From contig DJAM01000145.1 of assembly GCA_002429595.1 (NCBI GenBank), positions 1 to 36,662 on the forward strand: DNA of 36,662 nucleotides. Direction: 5' to 3'. Both the position numbers and the translations under genes were made by a program. Source of the stretch: Coxiellaceae bacterium UBA6002. GTDB lineage: Bacteria > Pseudomonadota > Gammaproteobacteria > UBA6002. Every line of letters starts with the position of its first letter. Position 1 is the first letter of the stretch. Below are positions 15,668 to 23,789 of this stretch, piece after piece. The notes under the pieces are model-generated. The model had not been told where the DNA came from. It saw only the letters and a list, made by a program, of their open reading frames with translations, and ran no database searches.

Positions 15668-17731
15668 ATGAACAGTAACGAAGGCAAAAACAAAAGCACA
15701 GAACTTTTCAATGAAACGGGGTTGGAGGCAAAATACTCTGTTATTGTTCAATATCCCTTATTTTCTCATCTTTCAAAGGAAGACTTGCTCGCTCTTAGTC
15801 AATTGGCTACAGAGAAAAATTTTATTGCGGGTGAAACTATTGTTATAGAAGATGACTTCGTCGACAAATTTTATCTGGTTTCTGAGGGTAAGGTTGAAAT
15901 TACTAAACAAACTTTCTTTAAAGGTAAAAAAGAAAACATTATTTTAGCAGTATTGGAGGGTGGTGATGCCATTGGTCTTCATGAACGTGGTATTTTTTCT
16001 CCTAATACTCGGCGTACCGCCAGTGCCATTGCTTTGTCAGAAACTAAAACCCTTTGTTTTGATGTGGAAAGCTTTAGTAGCTTTATCAAAGAACGATCTG
16101 ATTTCGACGAAAAAATTAAAGCTACCGTTGAGTTGATGGCAAAAATTAATTTCGTCAAACAAACCTCTCCATTTATCTATCTAAATAACGATGAGATTTA
16201 CAACGTTGTACATTTAATTAAAGATATTTCGTTACCACCGAAAACAATACTCTTCAATAAAGGCGACCAGGCCGATTGCTGTTATTTAATTCATTCAGGC
16301 CAAATTGAAATATTTATTAAGGATGAAAACGGTGTTGAACGGCAAGTTGCAATATTGGAATCTCCTAAATTACTGGGAGAGGCTGCGTTATTAACGAATA
16401 CGCCGCGGAATGCTTCTGGTCGAACATTAACAAGTTGCAAATTATTTTGTCTGGAGCGAGATACAATTTACCACTTAGCTAAAAATAGCGAAACTTTTGC
16501 ACAATCGATGATTGGCATTATGGTAAACCGTTTTTATCCAATAAAAAAAGAAGGGATTTTGGAACATCACAGCACTAAAGATGGAGAGATGCTAGTGATG
16601 TTGCAAGACCCCGAGCTTCATCATTATTATCGTTTAAGTGAGGTGGGTTGGTTTATTTGGCAACAGTTGGATGGGCTTCAGACAATCCAGGATTTAACGA
16701 TTTTATTTTTTAAAAAATATAAAGCATTTGTACCAGAAATGATTTGTAACATGCTTTACAGTCTTGCAGAAATGGGCTTTGTGATTTTGCCTTCCGTCAC
16801 AGATACTTTGCTAGAAAGCCATAAAAAGAAAACTATAGTTAGTAAGGCTTTCAATATGGTTAAAAAATTTACTCAGAAAGAATTAACGTTTAGCGGCACC
16901 GATGATTGGTTAACCAAAATCTACAATAGTGGTATATCCCAATTGTTTACTTGGTTACCACAATTGATCTTTATTCTGGTTGCAGTTGCGGGTATCGCAA
17001 CTTTTTTTGCACTCTTGCCTAGTATTATCGCTAAAACTCAAGCTATTCACCCAAATATTTTCCTTTGGTTGCTTTTTGTCTTACCAGTTAGTGGCACTGC
17101 AGTGATTTTGCATGAAAGCGCTCATGCCTTTGTTGCTAAAATGCTAGGGTATAGAGTCCAGCGGATTGGTTTAGGATGGCACTGGGGGTTGCCTTTTGCG
17201 TATGTTGATACTTCTGAATTGTGGTTAGCAAATCGTCATGATCGCTTCTTAGTGAATATCGCTGGCATTTATATGGATTGTATAGTCGCTGGTTGTTTAG
17301 CGTTATCAGCATGGTTAGCCAGTGACAATATGTTGGGAGTTTATTTGTGGCTATATAGTTTAATGCTTTATTTTAACGCTTTTAAAAATTTAAGCCCTCT
17401 GGGGGAGTTTGATGGCTATTTTTTACTCAGCGATATCTTGGATCGTAACCGTTTAAGAAAAGCATCAATCAGATGGCTTATTCAGACTTTTCAAAAACCA
17501 GAGAAAGTATCGAAAATGAAAGGAGAACATTATTATTGGCTTGCTTGCATCTGCTATATTACATTGTCTTTTATATCATTGTTAGGCGTCATGAATGTCT
17601 TTTTTAGAATTTTTGGCTTTACTCATATCCTAGGAATTCCTGCACTCACATTTAGCTTCTTGTTTGCGTTATGTTTGCTAAGTTTGTCGTTTTTATATAT
17701 CTGGCGGGAAATCAAAAACGTTTACTCGTGA
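15668..17731 (+). CDS. Membrane protein: two cNMP-binding domains, PqqD-like domain, M50 site-2 protease
   Basis: This is a 687-residue membrane protein. Domain 1 (about 30-145) is a degenerate cyclic-nucleotide-binding fold. Domain 2 (about 165-285) has a proper phosphate-binding cassette, GEAALLTNTPRNA (237-249) with R247. Residues about 300-378 are PqqD-like (YYRLSEVGWFIWQQLDG, then DLTILFF); PqqD-type domains bind leader peptides in RiPP pathways. The C-terminal part has several helices with the zinc motif HESAH (482-486) and NLSPLGEFDG (574-583, D582), the two halves of the M50 active site. It resembles peptide zinc metalloproteases of bacteriocin loci, with a cyclic-nucleotide input added. 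No Shine-Dalgarno precedes the ATG (A8 only), and a large hairpin abuts it. The likely substrate is the tryptophan-rich peptide upstream, by inference. Domain identities are firm. Confidence 0.9.
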   Translation: MNSNEGKNKSTELFNETGLEAKYSVIVQYPLFSHLSKEDLLALSQLATEKNFIAGETIVIEDDFVDKFYLVSEGKVEITKQTFFKGKKENIILAVLEGGDAIGLHERGIFSPNTRRTASAIALSETKTLCFDVESFSSFIKERSDFDEKIKATVELMAKINFVKQTSPFIYLNNDEIYNVVHLIKDISLPPKTILFNKGDQADCCYLIHSGQIEIFIKDENGVERQVAILESPKLLGEAALLTNTPRNASGRTLTSCKLFCLERDTIYHLAKNSETFAQSMIGIMVNRFYPIKKEGILEHHSTKDGEMLVMLQDPELHHYYRLSEVGWFIWQQLDGLQTIQDLTILFFKKYKAFVPEMICNMLYSLAEMGFVILPSVTDTLLESHKKKTIVSKAFNMVKKFTQKELTFSGTDDWLTKIYNSGISQLFTWLPQLIFILVAVAGIATFFALLPSIIAKTQAIHPNIFLWLLFVLPVSGTAVILHESAHAFVAKMLGYRVQRIGLGWHWGLPFAYVDTSELWLANRHDRFLVNIAGIYMDCIVAGCLALSAWLASDNMLGVYLWLYSLMLYFNAFKNLSPLGEFDGYFLLSDILDRNRLRKASIRWLIQTFQKPEKVSKMKGEHYYWLACICYITLSFISLLGVMNVFFRIFGFTHILGIPALTFSFLFALCLLSLSFLYIWREIKNVYS

Positions 17732-17737
17732 AAGAAC

Positions 17738-17795
17738 AGGCAATGTTATCTTTCTTCTAGTTATTCGTTGAACATCGCCTGCTTAATTATTTTTA
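17738..17795 (+). terminator. Possible long-loop terminator after the protease gene
   Basis: AGGCAATGTT (17738-17747) pairs with AACATCGCCT (17771-17780) with one mismatch and a 23-nt loop, followed by a T-rich tract. The long loop lowers confidence. Confidence 0.4.
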
Positions 17796-17926
17796 TTATT
17801 ATTTTTTTATTTGGATTTATTAGATCACAATATAAGTATAACTGTCCCTATCGAATATAGTAGCAAAGTATTGAAAATTGGTAATTATCTTACATTATGT
17901 TAAATAAATTACACACAAGAATTGAA

Positions 17927-18421
17927 TTAAAGAGTTAGACGTTGCTGTTCTTCTGAAGTGCTTTGTGGACAATAGCAAGCAATCAAACAAGCCGCTAGGA
18001 GTGCTAATGGTAGCAGAGTCAGTAGACTACCCACCTCCGCATCAGCGGTGACTGACCCCAAGGTTCCAGTAGTCATATCATCGCGCAGCAACCCGTACCC
18101 AAGGGCTGTCCCTAAAGCTTGCTGCAGGCAAAAGGTTAATACTAACAGACACAAGTGACTGACTGTCCGTGGCTTTGGTGCAAAGAAATAAATACGGTCT
18201 CTTGAATTAGCAGCAGTGCTAAATGACGCAGCGCCAAGTATTAAAGCATTACCCAAAGCAGCCATTCCCGCAGATTCATTAGGATCGTGATTAGGATAGC
18301 CTGCTCCATTTAACAATGCAGCTCCTGTGGCACCCGCAACAGAACCGGTAACACCCCCTATCACACCACCAAACATTCCTGCGAGTAGCCCTCTAACAAT
18401 AGCTGCTATAAATTCATGCAT
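17927..18421 (-). CDS. Glycine-zipper membrane protein, 164 aa, unknown function
   Basis: The ATG at 18421 has AGGTGACAG upstream. The first 40 residues (MHEFIAAIVRGLLAGMFGGV, then IGGVTGSVAGATGAALL) form glycine-zipper membrane segments. A second hydrophobic patch lies at about 54-70. A third helix (VSHLCLLVLTFCLQQALGTALGY) follows residue 85, and a fourth (SLLTLLPLALLAACLIACYC) lies near the C-terminus. It is an integral membrane protein without catalytic motifs and I recognise no family. It is divergent from the ferritin-like gene. It resembles in composition the large glycine-zipper protein at the right end of the window. Confidence 0.65.
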   Translation of the reverse strand: MHEFIAAIVRGLLAGMFGGVIGGVTGSVAGATGAALLNGAGYPNHDPNESAGMAALGNALILGAASFSTAANSRDRIYFFAPKPRTVSHLCLLVLTFCLQQALGTALGYGLLRDDMTTGTLGSVTADAEVGSLLTLLPLALLAACLIACYCPQSTSEEQQRLTL

Positions 18422-18479
18422 AATCTGTCACCTGTTATTATTTAATTTGGTTCATCAATATCTCATAAAACTGCTACTA

Positions 18480-18539
18480 ACTTCAACATTGTACCTGGGT
18501 CTGGTTACGATGTTGAAGTTGTGGAATAGATACTATACT
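18480..18539 (+). promoter_or_regulatory. Long inverted repeat and possible promoter before the ferritin-like gene
   Basis: ACTTCAACAT (18480-18489) and ATGTTGAAGT (18510-18519) are perfect 10-bp arms; GTACC and GGTTAC extend the stem with a bulge. TTGAAG (18513-18518) and TATACT (18534-18539) could be -35/-10 boxes, with a short 15-bp spacer. If so, the palindrome overlaps the promoter and could be an operator. No Fur-box match was recognised. Confidence 0.4.
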
Positions 18540-18572
18540 AAAAATCTATTGGTTACTTTCGAAGGAGTGATA

Positions 18573-19112
18573 ATGAAAGCAAGAAACAATAATCTTCATA
18601 TGGATATTAATCAAATCAAACAGCAAGCTCGACAACATTTAAGTGAAGGGGCAGTTACTGCAGATTATCCCTTGGATTTAAACGAAGCTTATGAGCATCT
18701 CAATAATGCTTTAGCAACCGAAATAATGTGTGTTTTACGTTACCGCCACCATCAAGTTATTGCTAAAGGAATAGACTTCCTCCAGGTAGCAGAAGAATTT
18801 GAAGAACATGCTCTGAATGAAGAAAAGCATATGATGATGATCGCTGATCGAATAAATCAGTTAGGTGGAAACCCTGATTTTAACCCTGCCACTGTGGTTA
18901 ATCGCACTACGACAGATTATGGTTCAGGTACGAGCCTTAAAGCTATGATTGAAGAGGATTTAATTGCTGAGCGGACGGTTATTATGATTTACCGTAAGAT
19001 GATTGAATGGTTTGGTGATCAAGATCCAACAACTCGTAGAATGTTAGAAGAGATTCTAGAAGACGAAGAAGAACATGCTAATGACTTATCGGATTTATTA
19101 GCAACTCAGTAG
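18573..19112 (+). CDS. Ferritin-like di-iron protein (bacterioferritin/Dps-like)
   Basis: Soluble four-helix-bundle protein of 179 residues. Ferroxidase ligands are visible as E50 (in NALATEIMCVL), the E83-xx-H86 pair (in LNEEKHMMMI), E133 (in EEDLIAERTVI) and E165-xx-H168 (in LEDEEEHANDL), a full set for the di-iron centre of bacterioferritins. It likely stores iron or detoxifies Fe(II) with peroxide or oxygen. The ATG at 18573 has GAAGGAG 5 bp upstream; the frame is open much further upstream, but that part antiparallels the neighbouring gene and is not real. The first 30 residues are an N-terminal extension relative to classic Bfr. Bfr versus the Dps-like bacterioferritin branch cannot be settled by eye. 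Confidence 0.87.
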   Translation: MKARNNNLHMDINQIKQQARQHLSEGAVTADYPLDLNEAYEHLNNALATEIMCVLRYRHHQVIAKGIDFLQVAEEFEEHALNEEKHMMMIADRINQLGGNPDFNPATVVNRTTTDYGSGTSLKAMIEEDLIAERTVIMIYRKMIEWFGDQDPTTRRMLEEILEDEEEHANDLSDLLATQ

Positions 19113-19176
19113 TCTTTTGATTCGAAGTGTTTGTTACAGCAACCAGTAAAATTTCCTGTATAGCTATTAAGGACCT

Positions 19177-19207
19177 GTTATTGCTATTTTAACCACTTAG
19201 CAATAAC
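19177..19207 (+). promoter_or_regulatory. Perfect hairpin just upstream of a secreted-protein gene
   Basis: GTTATTGCTA/TAGCAATAAC, 10 bp with an 11-nt loop, flanked on both sides by AAGGAC. The second AAGGAC is the ribosome site of the gene at 19220. The first copy could compete for or shield it. It may instead be the end of the ferritin-like transcript. Confidence 0.45.
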
Positions 19208-19219
19208 AAGGACTTAATA

Positions 19220-19606
19220 ATGAGCACTGTTCTTTTCCATTTATTTTTTTTAGGCTACTCCCTACTTGCTTTTGGTCAAACTTTTACCTGCCCAACTTTG
19301 GACGATATTAAGCATGGGCAGCTTAATAATTGGTTGCCGCTGTATGTACAAAACGAAGAGCTGGTTTCAGCTGCTGACTTTGAATTGTTCAAATCGAATG
19401 TAACAGGATTTTCAATGGCTAGATGGTCCAAAGCATATCTAGAGGACGGTCATTGTTTTTATGAGGGCAATAATTTTATTACCGCAAAGATAGTCCTAGC
19501 AAGAGATGCTCGGCGACCAGTCGCCACGGGTAGTTGGCAGTGGCTCCAAACAGATTCTCTGGCGCAATGCACGCAATCAATACCCGATTGCGGCTTTAAC
19601 AGCTAA
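19220..19606 (+). CDS. Small secreted hypothetical protein, 128 aa
   Basis: The ATG has AAGGAC upstream. An N-terminal hydrophobic segment (FHLFFLGYSLLAFGQ) looks like a signal peptide with cleavage near residue 20. The mature protein starts FTCPTLDDIKHGQ and has four cysteines (TCPT, GHCFYE, AQCTQ, DCGF), suggesting two disulfides. The N-terminal CPxxxxIK pattern is reminiscent of small periplasmic DUF3757-like proteins, but I am not certain. It stands alone between the ferritin-like gene and the SulP transporter. Function unknown. Confidence 0.65.
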   Translation: MSTVLFHLFFLGYSLLAFGQTFTCPTLDDIKHGQLNNWLPLYVQNEELVSAADFELFKSNVTGFSMARWSKAYLEDGHCFYEGNNFITAKIVLARDARRPVATGSWQWLQTDSLAQCTQSIPDCGFNS

Positions 19607-19713
19607 GCACTAATACATGAAAAAAAGTAAACGAATTCTATAACTTAGTGGCTAAAACGAGTCTCAAGAACTATATTTACTTTGAGGCTTTAGCTAAGGT
19701 TATGGATAACTAG

Positions 19714-21858
19714 ATGATAAAACATATCAACTGGCCGAGGGAATTATTTGCAGGAGTTTACTCCTCGTTTCTAGTGATCTGCTTTACCCAAGCCGCAGTT
19801 GTACTTATATTTACTGGTCCATTATCTCCACTCTTACCGTGGGGTCTTGCAACTGGCTTTTTAGGAGTGACGATTGTCAATTTCTTTTACGGTCTGTCAA
19901 GTCGCTTTCCTTACTCTCTCGCAACGACTTCGCCATCCCTAGGTGCTATTGTCATCTTGATGACAGCGAATATTAGTAAAAGTACTTCGCCTGAGAATTT
20001 TTTACCGACAGCTCTCGTTGCCTTGGTTATTGTAACGATTTGCACCGGATTGATGATGTTAATTTCAGGCATGACCGGTTTAGTAAGACTACTTCGCTAT
20101 ATGCCCTACCCAGTGATTGGTGGCTTTATGGCGGTCACGGGATACATGTTGCTAGTGGGTTCAGTACAGGTCATGTCTCAAGATCTTCCACAGCCAACAA
20201 ACTTAATTAGCACCTTGGCAATTAGTTGGATGGGTATAACTTATGGTGCCCTATTGTTTATAGCTATTAAAATTATTAATTCAAAATATGTTTATATGAT
20301 CGTGATTCTAGGAACAATTCTTTTAATCAATTCATATCTTTTTGTTAAGGGAATTACCCATGATGAAGCGGTTGCCGGAGGATATTTCTTAAGTGGCATG
20401 CATATCTCGTTGATGACAAATGATTGGGATATTCAATACATTGCTCATATCGATTGGCGTGCAATTACTAGTAACATTAATTATTATTTAGTCGTATCCG
20501 TCACAGCTATTTTAATCCAAACTTTTAGATTAAGTGCGTTGGAATCTACCACAGTCAGTAGAAAGCTCTTAGATACCGAAATAGCTTCATGCGGCATCGG
20601 AGTTTTCATTTCTGGGCTGGTTGGTGGAGTACTCACCACACCTTCGGTACCTGTCAGTGTGCTATTACAAAGAATAGGGGTTAAAACGGTAATACCGCTG
20701 TTAATGACTATTCTGGTTGTTTTAGTAATGATGATAGGTGTTCCTGACATTCTCTCTTATATGCCCAAAGCAATCTTAGTTGGTTTAATTATTTTCTCAG
20801 CATTAGAACTTTTTTATGAATGGCTTTATCAAGCGTTTTGGCGATTACCCTACGAGGATTATCTGCTGATTCTGAGTATTTTTCTAACAGCAATCTTCTT
20901 TGGATTTATGATGAGCATTGTGCTTGGAGTGCTATTAGCGAGTACTTTCTTTCTTGTCAAATACAGTCGTATTAATAACGTAAAATATGAAATAACAGGT
21001 AAAGAATTTAGAAGTAAACATAAATATCCGTACTCAGTAGAACAATATTTACGACGAGTTGGAAAAAGAACTTTAATACTTAAGTTGCAGGGCTATTTAT
21101 TTTTTGGATCTTCTCGACGCTTGTTAGAGCATGTTTATTATACTTTGAAAGACGTTAGAATGGGCCATTACGTAAATTTAATTTTGGATTTTCAGCATGT
21201 CACGGGACTTGATGTTTCTTCAGTAGTTAACTTTATTACTCTCGGAGAGATTGCTAAGAAGTATCAGGTACAGTATTTAATCTCAAACGCAAAGAAAGAT
21301 ATAAAGGAACAATTTATTCATATGTCTTCAAGACAATGGTTAGACCAAAATATTCTTTTTATGCCATCACTAGATTACGCTTTAGAATGGTGTGAAAGCA
21401 GATATTTAATTGGAGCAGATACAGAGGGTGATGAAGATCTAAATTTATTGTTTAATAAATCTCAAGATCAAGATATATTTTTGGAATATTTACTCAGGAA
21501 AGATGTGCGTGCTGGCACATATTTATTTAGGCAAGGAGAGCCTTCTGACTCATTATATTTTTTACAAAAAGGCCAAGTTACTGCCTTTATCAATGCAGGA
21601 AATAATCAAACCATTCGTTTATTTACGACTGAAAGTAATGTCTTACTCGGAGAAATGGGATTTTTTTCTGGTCATCCGCGTTCAGCTACTATCGTAACTG
21701 ATACATCTTGTACATTATTTGAGCTTACAATTCCTATCTTAAATAAGATTGAAGAAGAGCACCCAGAATTGATTATTGAATTTTATGAATCTGTTATTCA
21801 ACTATTAAGTGATCGAATTAATGAGTTGAATATTGATTTAGAATTATTCCAACGCTAA
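19714..21858 (+). CDS. SulP-family anion transporter with STAS and cyclic-nucleotide-binding domains
   Basis: This is a 714-residue inner-membrane protein. Residues about 1-420 form the SulP/SLC26 transport domain with many helices, such as PYSLATTSPSLGAIVILM and RYMPYPVIGGFMAVTGYML. Residues about 440-550 are a STAS domain (LILDFQHVTGLDVSSVVNF). Residues about 585-705 are a cyclic-nucleotide-binding domain with a canonical cassette, GEMGFFSGHPRSATIV (from residue 646; R656 contacts the cyclic phosphate). It would move sulfate, bicarbonate or dicarboxylate, with gating by cAMP or a related nucleotide. It is convergent with a nucleotide cyclase gene only 6 bp away, which supports cyclic-nucleotide control. 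The substrate is not predictable from sequence. Confidence 0.9.
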   Translation: MIKHINWPRELFAGVYSSFLVICFTQAAVVLIFTGPLSPLLPWGLATGFLGVTIVNFFYGLSSRFPYSLATTSPSLGAIVILMTANISKSTSPENFLPTALVALVIVTICTGLMMLISGMTGLVRLLRYMPYPVIGGFMAVTGYMLLVGSVQVMSQDLPQPTNLISTLAISWMGITYGALLFIAIKIINSKYVYMIVILGTILLINSYLFVKGITHDEAVAGGYFLSGMHISLMTNDWDIQYIAHIDWRAITSNINYYLVVSVTAILIQTFRLSALESTTVSRKLLDTEIASCGIGVFISGLVGGVLTTPSVPVSVLLQRIGVKTVIPLLMTILVVLVMMIGVPDILSYMPKAILVGLIIFSALELFYEWLYQAFWRLPYEDYLLILSIFLTAIFFGFMMSIVLGVLLASTFFLVKYSRINNVKYEITGKEFRSKHKYPYSVEQYLRRVGKRTLILKLQGYLFFGSSRRLLEHVYYTLKDVRMGHYVNLILDFQHVTGLDVSSVVNFITLGEIAKKYQVQYLISNAKKDIKEQFIHMSSRQWLDQNILFMPSLDYALEWCESRYLIGADTEGDEDLNLLFNKSQDQDIFLEYLLRKDVRAGTYLFRQGEPSDSLYFLQKGQVTAFINAGNNQTIRLFTTESNVLLGEMGFFSGHPRSATIVTDTSCTLFELTIPILNKIEEEHPELIIEFYESVIQLLSDRINELNIDLELFQR

Positions 21859-21864
21859 CCAAAA

Positions 21865-22860
21865 TTAGGCAACGTCTTTTTTAATTATTGCGTCTGGGTT
21901 CCATTCATAGGCCTCTAAGCTATCAACAATTTTAGCTGTTTTGCTAAATTCGCCATGCTCTTCTACGGGCTCTACCATATCTTTTGCGATCAGGATCGTG
22001 TTAGGAGCAGCATGCTTTTGCATATGGCCTGCAATATCGATAACTCGATCACTAAATTCTTCTAGAGGAGTCGTGACATCATAATAAACGAAACCGCTGT
22101 TGATACCGCAACGCACAGCAAAATCACGCCTCATCATTTTTACAGATTGATTAAATTCTTTTAAGCCTGCGATAATAGCTTGAGCAGCTTCTATGGCCTG
22201 TTCTGTTGTATTAAAACAAGACATTACACCATCTGGTGTCCAAGATGCTTTAACATAGCCGTACTTTTGGAATTTAGATTGCACAAAGTCATGATATTCA
22301 TTGAAATCTCTTTCCACAATTACGGGGTCTTCTTGCTTTTTCATATCGGTGGAATTGACCACATCGATAGCCAGGAAAGCAAGATTTCGGCCCGTCTTTT
22401 CTAGTTCTTTTTTAATCAGGGCGAATTCTTTGAGCAATGCTGATCTACTTTTACCTCGCATTGTAGTACTTTGAATTCTTTCTTGAAGTTCAGCAATGTC
22501 TTTTTGCTGCTTAGCGGTATGTGTCTTTAGTTTTATATGATCTAGCTCTTTGGTAAGTCTTCTTTTATCGCGAGCATCCTTAAAATGATTGTCTGCGGTA
22601 CTGACAATTGCCAACAAAATTAGAAACCCAACCAGCGTTAAAATGCGAGACCAATCATGGTTTCCGATAGTTGTAGGGATGTATTCCTTAACTGTATTAT
22701 TGATTGATTTATCAACTTTGGAAATGGGCTGCAGGTAAGTATAGGAATTATAGTTCTTAACATAAGGCTGTAAAATTCCTAATGCAACTATGATCATTAG
22801 TACCCAAATACACAACCGAGCCAATTTCAGAAGAAATATGGGGATATCGTATAATGACAT
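21865..22860 (-). CDS. Membrane-anchored class III adenylate/guanylate cyclase-like protein
   Basis: 331 residues with membrane helices at about 9-30 and 72-90 around a roughly 40-residue loop, then a coiled coil (about 93-155) and a cyclase homology domain (about 158-300). The two metal aspartates are likely D166 (LAIDVVNST) and D210 (WTPDGVMSCF). The dimer-interface region RCGINSGFVYYD is present. At the place of the transition-state Asn and Arg (consensus VNxAARL) the sequence is VIDIAGHM, giving Asp and His, and the usual substrate lysine position is also unusual. It may be a divergent active enzyme, make another cyclic nucleotide, or be inactive. It lies 61 bp downstream of a metallo-beta-lactamase gene on the same strand and is convergent with the cNMP-binding SulP transporter. 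Confidence 0.85.
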   Translation of the reverse strand: MSLYDIPIFLLKLARLCIWVLMIIVALGILQPYVKNYNSYTYLQPISKVDKSINNTVKEYIPTTIGNHDWSRILTLVGFLILLAIVSTADNHFKDARDKRRLTKELDHIKLKTHTAKQQKDIAELQERIQSTTMRGKSRSALLKEFALIKKELEKTGRNLAFLAIDVVNSTDMKKQEDPVIVERDFNEYHDFVQSKFQKYGYVKASWTPDGVMSCFNTTEQAIEAAQAIIAGLKEFNQSVKMMRRDFAVRCGINSGFVYYDVTTPLEEFSDRVIDIAGHMQKHAAPNTILIAKDMVEPVEEHGEFSKTAKIVDSLEAYEWNPDAIIKKDVA

Positions 22861-22921
22861 AATCCATCCCTTTTTTTATTAATTTCTCTTCAATTATAGT
22901 CTATCGGACTGAAAGCAAGGA

Positions 22922-23698
22922 TTAGTCCATCGTAAACACTTGACCTTTCTTCACAAAACCGCAGAAGCCATCTTGTTTAGCATCTGGAAGCTTTAAGCAG
23001 GTGTAATGATATAGCCACATTTTTGCCTTGATATTTTTATTGAGGGTAACTAATTGATTGTAACCGGCATGTACTTTGCCGTATTTATTAGTTAAATCAC
23101 AATCCTGAAAAATGATAGTAGCCTCTGAATAGTATTTCTCTAGCCTTTTAGGAGTAAATTGTGTGTCTGTGGTAATAAAAATTTTAGTGTGGTTATACGT
23201 TAGAAAAAGACCATAGCTTGGTGCGAGCTTCTTATTGTTGTAGTAATGGATTGTTCTAACCAATTCAAATTTTATTCCCTGCCAATGGAAAACGTTACTA
23301 TCGCCCACACTATGCACAGTGAAAAAACTATCCAGGGTTGCTTTTTTATTTAGTAAAGATGACATGCCGCCTGATAAAACTTTATTCCATAGATCTTTAA
23401 CTAATTTATCACTCACATAAAGCACTGGTTTTTCTTTGTCAGTACCAAATTTGCGATTAAAGCCCAGCCATTCTAAGCCGCCTGCATGGTCTGCGTGTAG
23501 ATGGCTAATATAAACGGCGTCAATCACATTGTAATCTAATCCTAAATCGTGCAGCGAGAAACGAACGTCACTGCCACAATCGATTAGAAGGTTTGAATTT
23601 TTGTGGGATACCAAGATATTTGAATGGTAATTGTTATCACCGACCGTAAAGGCAGAACCGCTTCCTAAGAAAGTAATGGTAACAGGTTCTTGTTTCAA
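22922..23698 (-). CDS. RNase Z-like metallo-beta-lactamase-fold hydrolase
   Basis: Soluble 258-residue protein. The start ITFLGSGSAFTVGDNNYHSN and the metal motif SHLHADHAGG (H66, H68, D70, H71) are RNase Z/PqqB/phosphodiesterase-like, followed by FITTDTQFTPKRL with a metal-bridging Asp. It is a probable phosphodiesterase or nuclease. It precedes the cyclase gene on the same strand (61 bp), so both probably share a transcript. Some proteins of this fold hydrolyse cyclic nucleotides, which makes a turnover enzyme for the neighbouring cyclase product an attractive but unproven idea. It lacks the full-length tRNase Z features I would expect for a housekeeping RNase Z. Confidence 0.75.
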   Translation of the reverse strand: MKQEPVTITFLGSGSAFTVGDNNYHSNILVSHKNSNLLIDCGSDVRFSLHDLGLDYNVIDAVYISHLHADHAGGLEWLGFNRKFGTDKEKPVLYVSDKLVKDLWNKVLSGGMSSLLNKKATLDSFFTVHSVGDSNVFHWQGIKFELVRTIHYYNNKKLAPSYGLFLTYNHTKIFITTDTQFTPKRLEKYYSEATIIFQDCDLTNKYGKVHAGYNQLVTLNKNIKAKMWLYHYTCLKLPDAKQDGFCGFVKKGQVFTMD

Positions 23699-23789
23699 AT
23701 TTGTATACTCCCCCTATCATAGAAGTATAGTTCCTTTCAATAAATTCTCATTCAACCTAATTGACTGTTGTTACAGTGACTCAGAGCTA

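Noticed and set aside
18327..18572. Upstream extension of the ferritin-like frame
   Set aside because: Antisense to the glycine-zipper gene and lacks a ribosome site; a strong GAAGGAG supports the start at 18573.
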